NCBI GenBank assembly: GCA_946040795.1
Contig: CAMGCK010000014.1
Coordinates: forward strand, 1-37,121
Reading direction: 5' to 3'
Source of the DNA: an uncultured Lachnospiraceae bacterium
GTDB lineage: Bacteria > Bacillota > Clostridia > Lachnospirales > Lachnospiraceae
DNA length: 37,121 nt
Each line of letters starts with the position of its first letter. Positions within the stretch are counted from its first letter, which is position 1. A program made the translations under genes and the position numbers. Positions 31,157 to 37,121 of the stretch are shown here, one piece after another. Under the pieces are notes generated by a model. That model worked only from the letters and a program-made list of their open reading frames with translations, did not search any database and was not told the DNA's origin.

Positions 31157-31554
31157 CTATTCTGCCAGCATCATCTTAATGATTTCCTTATCTGTCTGAT
31201 GCATGCCCACTTTGCCGATGTAACCCACACAGCTGATGGTTTCTCCCGCATCCTCCTTCAGAATACCGGTATACGCCGCATATTCCTTGTTCTTCATCGC
31301 CAGATGATGTGCCATCATGGCCGCATCCAGGCTGGACGCGATCTTGGCTGCACAGGAGATCTTGGCACCGTCGCAGATGACACCGGGAATATTGGCCAGC
31401 GTATTGTCGATGGTTGCCTTGATCTGCTGAATGGTACCGCCGCAGCCTTTGCCGCCGCAAGCGCAAGGGCAATGGGTTCTGTGCAGCCCATCGCCGGAAT
31501 CAGTTCTTCACGCAGAATTGCCAGATAATTATTTTTGATCGTTTCGTCAAACAT
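31157..31554 (-). pseudogene. Broken UPF0597 (L-cysteine desulfidase/L-serine dehydratase-like) gene
   Basis: The start is intact: ATG 31554 with GGGGAG upstream encodes MFDETIKNNYLAILREEL and the family motif PAMGCTEPIALALAAA. The frame then breaks near 31440. The opposite end of the family (NIPGVICDGAKISCAAKIA and the final GKVGMHQTDKEII) is read in another frame to the TAG at 31157. About 300 internal codons, including most of the active-site region, are missing against a usual length near 430. Two copies of CCGCCGCA (31437-31444, 31452-31459) flank the junction. The intact family takes part in cysteine or serine breakdown. Confidence 0.85.
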
Positions 31555-31645
31555 TTTCTTATTCTCCCCGGTTCTCCGATACAACTGCGCCCCTGTCGTC
31601 AAGCATTTCCAAGAAGTTTTCTGCACATATCAGTTTCTTTACATC

Positions 31646-31662
31646 CGGCGGTCATTCCGCCG
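31646..31662 (-). terminator. Stem-loop after the S9 peptidase gene
   Basis: CGGCGG (31646-31651) and CCGCCG (31657-31662) form a short GC hairpin eight bases beyond the peptidase stop. No T-tract follows on the minus strand, so it is a weak terminator candidate. Confidence 0.35.
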
Positions 31663-31669
31663 ATCTGTT

Positions 31670-33658
31670 TTATTTTACGTACTTCTCCATCCAGTCCGTG
31701 ATCTCCTGAAGTCTCTTCTTTCTGTGAAGAGGCTTACCGGAACGGGACAGCTCGTGGTTTTCACCTTTGAAGTATACAAAGCGGGTCGGAACGCCTTTTT
31801 CCTTCAGCAGCGTATAAAGCTGCATGCCCTGCTCCATCGGACAACGATAGTCCTCATTGGAATGGATGAACAGCGTGGGAGTCTTCATGTTGTTGATGTA
31901 CTTAATGGGAGACTGTTCCCATACACGCTTCAGGCCTTCCTCTGTGTAAATGTCACTGCCAAGCTGATTCTTGACGAAGAAGTAGCCGATATCCGATACA
32001 CCGTAGAAAGAGAACCAGTTGGAAATGGAACGCTGAGTGGCAATGGCCGCGAAGCGATCGGTATGACCCAGGATCCAGTTGGACATGAAGCCGCCGTAGG
32101 AACCGCCGGTGCAGCCCACACGCGCCTTATCGATCTGCGGGTACTTTTCAAGGACAGCATCGGTGAAATCCATCAGATTCTCGTAGTCGATGGTACCATA
32201 CGCATTCGTAATATCCGCGAACTTCCGGCCGCGGCCTGCACCGCCTACCGGATTGCAGAAGAATACAAAATAACCCATGTTAGCCCAGAGCTGCATTTCA
32301 TGGTAGAAGATCTCGCCGTAAACGGTACGCGGACCGCCGTGGATGTCCAGGATGGCCGGATAGGTCTTGGTCTCGTCGTAATCCTTCGGAAGGAGGATCC
32401 AGCCGTCGATGTCCCAGCCGCGGGACTGAATGGTCATCTTCTGATATTCCGCAACATAAACATCCTTCAGGACTTCGTCATTAAAGCAGCTGACCTGCTT
32501 GGCCTCACCGTCTTCAACCGCATAGACTTCTTCCAGCTTGCCGTTATACATGCCGGTTACAAGGACGGTTCCGTCCGGAGCTACTGCGAAATCATCGACT
32601 GCGCCGGCCTTTTCAATAACCGGAGTCATAACGCCGTCCAGTCCCAGCTTGTACAGATTGCAGTCGTTCCGCATGGTCTTCGTAATGTACAGCGCGCCGT
32701 TTGCAGCCTGTACGCTGCGGCTGTGGCCATAGCGGCAGTCACTGCCGGTGGTGTTAAAGAGATTGTCCATATTGTCAAGAAGGAGCTTCACTTCGCCGCT
32801 TTCAGCGTCGATCGTGTAGAACTTTCCTTCCGGAGAAATGTGCCACTTGGAGAGTTCCTCCATGCAGGCCACGAGCGTACCGTCCACATTCTCGATGAAA
32901 TAGATGGACTGACCATCGGTATTTGTGAGCTTCTTCGTTCCTTCCGTGGCCGGATCGTAAACGTAGACCTCATCCTCGCCCTCTTCCATAACCTCGGAAG
33001 CGGGCGATGCGGTATAATAGATCTTGTCGTTCAAAACCACCGGACCGGATGCATTCATATCGGCCGGAGTGATGCGCTTCGCTTCCTTCGTTTCCGTGTC
33101 AAAGGTGTACAGCGCGTTCAGCATGCCGCGGGTGAATCCGGCATTGTTGAAGTAGAACGGAATCGTGGTGAAGATCTCGTAATCCTCTTCTTCCTTCTTT
33201 TTCTTACGGATGTCTGCCTTCTCTTCCTCGGTCATCTTGTAGTAGTCCGGGTACGCCGGGTCGATGGAACCCGCGCAGATCCACACCTTTTCAGAAAGCT
33301 TCTTCACAAGGCTTCCCGCAAACGGCAGCGTGACGGCCGGAGCGGCTTCACCTCCTTCCGTGGAAATACGATAGTAGATCACAGAATCCCCGTTCTTCAT
33401 GGCCTCCTGTTCTTTTTCCGCACGAGCTGCCGGGAACAGGATGTGCGTATCATCCTCCCACACATAGCCTCGCTCTTTATTCAGACCGGTCAGCTTCATA
33501 AAGCTGCCGTTTTTGTAAAGCCAGATGGCGGATTCATAAGCATTCTTGTCCGTATCGCAGGATGCGGCAACAACGGCGGCCTGTTTGCCGTCCGGTGAAT
33601 AATTCAGTTCCGATAAGAAACGATAAGATAAAAAAGCATCAAGTCCAAGCTGTTTCAT
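31670..33658 (-). CDS. S9-family serine peptidase (prolyl oligopeptidase/acylaminoacyl-peptidase type)
   Basis: Cytoplasmic peptidase of 662 residues. A beta-propeller (about 10-400) gates access and the alpha/beta hydrolase domain follows. The triad is Ser520 in GGSYGG, Asp603 in SNEDYR and His635 in ENHE. ATG 33658 is chosen with GGAGG five bases upstream; an earlier in-frame start at 33715 lies upstream of the promoter's likely start and lacks a site. It probably trims short imported peptides. Transcribed alone from an extended -10 promoter. Confidence 0.92.
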   Translation of the reverse strand: MKQLGLDAFLSYRFLSELNYSPDGKQAAVVAASCDTDKNAYESAIWLYKNGSFMKLTGLNKERGYVWEDDTHILFPAARAEKEQEAMKNGDSVIYYRISTEGGEAAPAVTLPFAGSLVKKLSEKVWICAGSIDPAYPDYYKMTEEEKADIRKKKKEEEDYEIFTTIPFYFNNAGFTRGMLNALYTFDTETKEAKRITPADMNASGPVVLNDKIYYTASPASEVMEEGEDEVYVYDPATEGTKKLTNTDGQSIYFIENVDGTLVACMEELSKWHISPEGKFYTIDAESGEVKLLLDNMDNLFNTTGSDCRYGHSRSVQAANGALYITKTMRNDCNLYKLGLDGVMTPVIEKAGAVDDFAVAPDGTVLVTGMYNGKLEEVYAVEDGEAKQVSCFNDEVLKDVYVAEYQKMTIQSRGWDIDGWILLPKDYDETKTYPAILDIHGGPRTVYGEIFYHEMQLWANMGYFVFFCNPVGGAGRGRKFADITNAYGTIDYENLMDFTDAVLEKYPQIDKARVGCTGGSYGGFMSNWILGHTDRFAAIATQRSISNWFSFYGVSDIGYFFVKNQLGSDIYTEEGLKRVWEQSPIKYINNMKTPTLFIHSNEDYRCPMEQGMQLYTLLKEKGVPTRFVYFKGENHELSRSGKPLHRKKRLQEITDWMEKYVK

Positions 33659-33703
33659 GTTTTCCTCCAGAATACGGCCGCAAGCAGCCGGTAAAGTAAT
33701 GTC

Positions 33704-33712
33704 AGTATAGCA
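33704..33712 (-). promoter_or_regulatory. Extended -10 promoter of the S9 peptidase gene
   Basis: The minus strand reads TGCTATACT with the -10 at 33704-33709. The -35 is weak (TTCCAA, 17 bp upstream). The start of transcription would be about 40 bases before the ATG. Confidence 0.5.
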
Positions 33713-33771
33713 CACTATTCGTACACTTGGAAAGGTTTTTGCTGTTTTCTCTTTAATGTACAGGGGAGTTG

Positions 33772-33780
33772 TGCTAAAAT
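33772..33780 (+). promoter_or_regulatory. Extended -10 promoter of the RlmD-like gene
   Basis: TGCTAAAAT with the -10 TAAAAT at 33775-33780, and a TTTAAT-like -35 17 bp upstream. It diverges from the peptidase promoter. Confidence 0.45.
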
Positions 33781-33826
33781 ACAGAATGTGATATTTTTGG
33801 CCTTCATCGGCTTGAAAGGAATATAA

Positions 33827-35257
33827 ATGGCAGAAAACAAACTCCGGAGATGTCCGGTTTCAAAGAAATGCGGCGGCTGCGTCTGGTCGGGCGTCGCTTA
33901 TAAAGAACAGTTAAAGAAAAAACAGGAATCGGAAGAAAAGCTCCTCGGCGGCTTCTGCAAGGTGGAGCCCATCATCGGCATGAAGGATCCGATGTATTAC
34001 AGAAACAAGGTCCATCATGTGTTTGACCGTGACCGCTCGAATAATATCATTTCCGGCTCCTATGAAAGAAATACGCATTATGTGGTAAACATCGATGACT
34101 GCATGCTGGAGGATAAAAAGAGTCAGGAGATCATGGTAACCATCCGAAAGCTGGCAAAGTCCTTTAAGCTGAAGACCTACGATGAGGATACCGGCTATGG
34201 CCTGCTGCGTCACGTTCTGATTCGCCGCGCGTTCGCGACCGGGGAGATCATGGTGGTGCTGGTGCTTTCCTCTTCGATCCTGCCCGGAAAAAACAATTTT
34301 GTCAAAGCGCTTCGGGACGCGCATCCGGAGATCACAACCATCGTCCTCAATGTGAATGACCGCGATACCAGCATGGTGCTGGGCGCATATTCCAAGCCCA
34401 TTTACGGTCCCGGCTTCATTAAAGACAAGCTGTGCGGCTGCACGTTCCGCATCTCGCCGTCCTCCTTCTACCAGGTGAATCCGGTGCAGACGGAAGCGCT
34501 GTACAGGATTGCGGCGGACTTTGCGGGGCTTACCGGGGAAGAGACCGTGATCGATGCGTACTGCGGAATCGGTACCATCGGGCTGTCCACGGCCGGGAAG
34601 GCAAAGGAAGTCATCGGTGTGGAGCTGAACAAGGATGCTGTGCATGACGCAGTGATCAACGCAAGAGAAAACGGTATTGAAAATGTGCAGTTTGTGCAGG
34701 GCGATGCCGGTGAATTCATGCAGAAGATGGCCATCGAGCGAAAGACCGCCGATGTGGTCCTCATGGACCCGCCGCGCGCCGGCAGTACCGAACAGTTCAT
34801 GCGCTCCGCCATCCGGCTGAAGCCGAGCCGCATTGTGTATGTTTCCTGCGGACCGGATACGCTGGCGCGGGATCTGGAGTTTTTTGTGAAGAATCATTAT
34901 AAGGTGGAGAAGATCCAGCCGGTGGACATGTTCCCGTTTACGGAGCATGTGGAGACGGTTGTTCTTTTGTCCCAACAAAAACCGGATGATGTAATAGAGG
35001 TCGACCTTGATTTGGACGAATTGGATATTACATCTGCCGAGTCAAAAGCAACTTATCAGGAAATCAAGGATTATGTGCTGAAAGAATTTGGCTTAAAGGT
35101 ATCAACATTATATATTTCCCAAATTAAGAGGAAGTGCGGCATTGAAGTAGGAGAACATTACAATTTCTCTCAGAAAGAAAATCAGAGAGTGCCGCAGTGT
35201 CCAAAAGAAAAGGAAGATGCTATCCGAGCTGCTCTTGAACATTTTGCAATGATCTAA
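33827..35257 (+). CDS. 23S rRNA (uracil-5-)-methyltransferase, RlmD-like, with added C-terminal tail
   Basis: SAM-dependent RNA m5U methyltransferase of 476 residues. The N-terminal iron-sulfur cysteines are Cys9, Cys15 and Cys18 (CPVSKKCGGC), plus a later Cys. SAM motif DAYCGIGTIGL, DPPR, and the catalytic Cys in VSCGPDTLARDL are intact, and the core ends near 384 (HVETVVLLSQQ). A further 90 residues follow: acidic DVIEVDLDLDELDITSAE and then a helix-rich part. That segment (from about 34977) is AT-richer than the core and matches the following TnpV region in composition. I recall similar tails on other clostridial RlmD proteins, but this was not checked. No terminator separates it from tnpV. 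Confidence 0.9.
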   Translation: MAENKLRRCPVSKKCGGCVWSGVAYKEQLKKKQESEEKLLGGFCKVEPIIGMKDPMYYRNKVHHVFDRDRSNNIISGSYERNTHYVVNIDDCMLEDKKSQEIMVTIRKLAKSFKLKTYDEDTGYGLLRHVLIRRAFATGEIMVVLVLSSSILPGKNNFVKALRDAHPEITTIVLNVNDRDTSMVLGAYSKPIYGPGFIKDKLCGCTFRISPSSFYQVNPVQTEALYRIAADFAGLTGEETVIDAYCGIGTIGLSTAGKAKEVIGVELNKDAVHDAVINARENGIENVQFVQGDAGEFMQKMAIERKTADVVLMDPPRAGSTEQFMRSAIRLKPSRIVYVSCGPDTLARDLEFFVKNHYKVEKIQPVDMFPFTEHVETVVLLSQQKPDDVIEVDLDLDELDITSAESKATYQEIKDYVLKEFGLKVSTLYISQIKRKCGIEVGEHYNFSQKENQRVPQCPKEKEDAIRAALEHFAMI

Positions 35258-35289
35258 AGGTCGTTGCTGATTTCAAGGAGGAAAAGCAT

Positions 35290-35664
35290 ATGAAGTCAAT
35301 TTTTGAAGAAATGGGCGGAACCTACACGCTGGGAGCAGATGGGATGTATTATCCGGATTTAGAATTACCGGCAGATGAAGAACCTCGATATGGTAAGTAT
35401 GGCCGTATGCACAGAGATTATATCAAAGAACATCGTCCTTGGCTCTACACGGAGCTTTTGATGGACGGCAAGCTGGTGTCCCACCTGAATGCCATTGATG
35501 ACCAGGCGCACGAGAGAAAGGAGCTGCTGACCCGACAGATGCAGGAAAGAAAGGGCATCAACGAAGCACTGAAAGCCCGTGACCAGATGGCCTGGGTCGG
35601 TGCTATGAACAATATTCGCAATGCTGCGGAGGAGATTGTTTTAAGTGAATTGATTTATTGCTAA
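35290..35664 (+). CDS. tnpV: TnpV-family transposon-encoded protein
   Basis: Accessory protein of 124 residues found on clostridial transposons of the Tn4451 type. Recognisable features are GGTYTLGADGMYYPDLELP at the start and the central HRPWLYTELLMDGKL and ERKELLTRQMQE. Its molecular role is not established. AGGAGG precedes the ATG by eight bases. No transposase or recombinase gene lies in the window, so it is an isolated fragment of a mobile element or part of one continuing nowhere nearby. Confidence 0.85.
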   Translation: MKSIFEEMGGTYTLGADGMYYPDLELPADEEPRYGKYGRMHRDYIKEHRPWLYTELLMDGKLVSHLNAIDDQAHERKELLTRQMQERKGINEALKARDQMAWVGAMNNIRNAAEEIVLSELIYC

Positions 35665-35669
35665 AGTGA

Positions 35670-35720
35670 AAGGTCATAACAGTAACATGAATGAAGTTAC
35701 TGCTATGACCTTCCTTTTTT
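35670..35720 (+). terminator. Intrinsic terminator after tnpV
   Basis: AAGGTCATAACAGTAAC (35670-35686) pairs with GTTACTGCTATGACCTT (35696-35712), 16 of 17 positions, nine-base loop, then TTTTTT by 35720. It may also serve the convergent DUF2812 gene. Confidence 0.88.
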
Positions 35721-35735
35721 GCTATAAAAGCACTA

Positions 35736-37109
35736 TTATGGGTTCAATTTTTCTCCAACGATTTTCATTTGCTCCTGTGTAGGTTCCCAATCGAAGTTGA
35801 TTTCTACAATGAGATCATCATAGCAGAGAAGATATTTGTTCTCCCAACCATAGACAGAATCGTACAGTCGATACACTTCGTTCGCACCCCAGCTCATGGC
35901 ATCCTGTGCGATATATTGACTTTCATTTATTGGGTGCAATTTCTCCCCTTCATAAACCAAACGGGTTTTACAAATATCATAAAACGCAGGGAGTTTAACA
36001 AATACCATCGTATATTCCAGTTGATGAAGCTCCTTGTAGTTGTCTGCATCAAATCGAGGTCGCTGGCGCAAAACAAACTGTCCAAGCAGGAGAGATTCAT
36101 CCCCGCTTCGCTCTTTGGTATATCCATCGTTTTCTTCGCCTGTCAAATCTTCAATCGTTAAAGGAAGCTCATCGTTATGAATAACCCAAGTCATTCCTCC
36201 GTGTTCGTAAGTGCCTTCTGCTTCATCGGCGAAGAATCCCAGGGAAGAAAGCTTTAAGGTTCCGAAAGTAATCAATCCCATCAGTGCAAAGGCGAGGATA
36301 AAATCGACAAGAATTGTAATGGTTCGATTGACTCCACGGGAAGCTTTTCGTTTCTTAAGGGCATTTTTCGTTGCGTTTACTGCCAATATCAGCAATGGCA
36401 TATAGAAACACATGACAATGCCAATCCATCTGCGCAATTTATCTACAGTAAAGATAAAACTAATTCCCCAATAGATGAAACCGATAATGACGGCACCTAA
36501 AATTACTTTTTGGAACCTGGAGGTGCTTACAGGCTTCAAAAATTCTCCTTGTTCTGCTAATTTTTTTGCTTTGTGATACCAACGAAAATAACATATCAGT
36601 TCCACCACACAGAGAATCAACAATACAAGATAGCACAGCCCGGTAAACAGTTTTACTGGACTTGCTAATTGACCGATGGGATCACCGAGCATCCCACTGA
36701 CAAATAAGCCGCCGCACATAATTGAGATTAGCAGCAGGAGAAGATAAGACGGAATGAAACTCTTTTTTGCAGATGCGTGGATGCTCTGGAGTTCCAGCAC
36801 CGGCTCCGTTTCGATAGGAGTAGGGGTCTCCTGCTCGTTATAGAAAATCTGAAGCTGAGCGGAAGTGCAGGCCAGTTTCCAACCAGTGTGGGCACAGAAC
36901 TCATGGAAAGTCTTTTGTTCATCAGTAGGCTCTGGATCAAATTCAGATGCCTTCGGATAATAAGAGACAGCAAACTTCACAGGTTTCGGATCGATGCGAT
37001 GGTATACCCAACCGAAGTTACTCATTCGTTCAATCATCCATCCTTTCGCAGCCATCTTCTCCAAGTGTCTGCTGATTCCGGCATGGTCATAAAAAGAGAA
37101 TACTTCCAT
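35736..37109 (-). CDS. DUF2812 membrane protein
   Basis: Membrane protein of 457 residues. The N-terminus (SFYDHAGISRHLEKMAAKGWMIERM, then YHRIDPKPVKFAVSYYP) matches DUF2812. Hydrophobic segments lie near 118-140, 152-172, 201-221, 228-246 and 266-286, followed by a soluble C-terminal domain. The ATG used leaves 12 in-frame bases to the window end without a stop, so the true start may be slightly further out. DUF2812 genes are often next to PadR-type regulators, which would lie outside. Composition is AT-rich like tnpV. Function unknown. Confidence 0.82.
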   Translation of the reverse strand: MEVFSFYDHAGISRHLEKMAAKGWMIERMSNFGWVYHRIDPKPVKFAVSYYPKASEFDPEPTDEQKTFHEFCAHTGWKLACTSAQLQIFYNEQETPTPIETEPVLELQSIHASAKKSFIPSYLLLLLISIMCGGLFVSGMLGDPIGQLASPVKLFTGLCYLVLLILCVVELICYFRWYHKAKKLAEQGEFLKPVSTSRFQKVILGAVIIGFIYWGISFIFTVDKLRRWIGIVMCFYMPLLILAVNATKNALKKRKASRGVNRTITILVDFILAFALMGLITFGTLKLSSLGFFADEAEGTYEHGGMTWVIHNDELPLTIEDLTGEENDGYTKERSGDESLLLGQFVLRQRPRFDADNYKELHQLEYTMVFVKLPAFYDICKTRLVYEGEKLHPINESQYIAQDAMSWGANEVYRLYDSVYGWENKYLLCYDDLIVEINFDWEPTQEQMKIVGEKLNP

Positions 37110-37121
37110 CCGTTTCTTTGT

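Noticed and set aside
31535..33598. 687-codon open frame on the plus strand opposite the S9 peptidase gene
   Set aside because: It is antisense to a clear peptidase with an intact triad, is rich in His, Arg and Leu runs typical of antisense frames, and matches no family I know.
35290..35664. Complete transposon
   Set aside because: Only tnpV is present. No transposase, serine recombinase or terminal repeats were found around it.

Overview
The window looks like chromosomal DNA of an anaerobic Clostridia-type Firmicute, probably Lachnospiraceae-like and perhaps from gut or rumen. Base composition is moderate to high in G+C. Strong AGGAGG-type ribosome sites precede most genes. The lineage is inferred from gene families (OFA-type MFS transporter, UPF0597, a clostridial-style RlmD tail, TnpV, TPM/zinc-ribbon pair), not from any marker gene. 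No rRNA, tRNA, CRISPR array or complete insertion sequence was seen.

Layout. 1-2.99 kb (minus): a MerR-type regulator with a cysteine-rich tail heads a polar amino-acid ABC transporter operon, behind a MerR-style promoter with two copies of one operator dyad. 3.1-4.4 kb: an alpha/beta hydrolase fused to a DUF3237-like domain, followed in frame past its stop by a VOC/glyoxalase-like remnant. 4.5-16.6 kb (minus): a carbohydrate block with an inositol-monophosphatase-like enzyme, PfkB sugar kinase, double GNAT protein, OFA-type MFS carrier, CE15-like esterase, SASA esterase, URO-D-family protein, sugar-phosphate-isomerase-like TIM barrel, an amidase-like lipoprotein that has lost both zinc histidines, a protein of unknown function and a GH30 enzyme. 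None of the hydrolases has a signal peptide, so the likely scheme is import of decorated oligosaccharides followed by deacylation, hydrolysis and phosphorylation in the cytoplasm. A strongly structured 334-base gap splits this block.

16.8-20.6 kb: a Nudix hydrolase diverges from a pair of SDR-type proteins, one with an intact catalytic motif and one without. A palindromic element and a 23-bp bidirectional terminator follow, then a cyclophilin and an SPFH/stomatin-like membrane protein. 20.6-27.6 kb (minus): a degenerate 13-14-base tandem repeat, an RlmI-like methyltransferase overlapping peptidase T, a ferredoxin-domain aldo/keto reductase, an ADP-ribose-type Nudix hydrolase, and a TPM-domain protein overlapping a zinc-ribbon membrane protein. 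27.8-30.2 kb (plus): a leaderless GH9-like enzyme. 30.3-33.7 kb (minus): a thioredoxin-reductase-like flavoprotein without the usual NADPH motif, a broken UPF0597 (cysteine desulfidase/serine dehydratase-like) gene, and an S9 prolyl-oligopeptidase-family peptidase. 33.8-37.1 kb: an RlmD-like rRNA methyltransferase whose last ~90 codons are AT-richer, then a TnpV transposon protein and a DUF2812 membrane protein. This AT-rich end looks laterally acquired.

No complete unknown system is obvious. The best leads are the nested hairpin element at 8824-8951, the catalytically dead paralogues (amidase-like and SDR-like), the NADPH-motif-less thioredoxin reductase, and the regulator that combines an AdhR-like Cys52 with a seven-cysteine tail.
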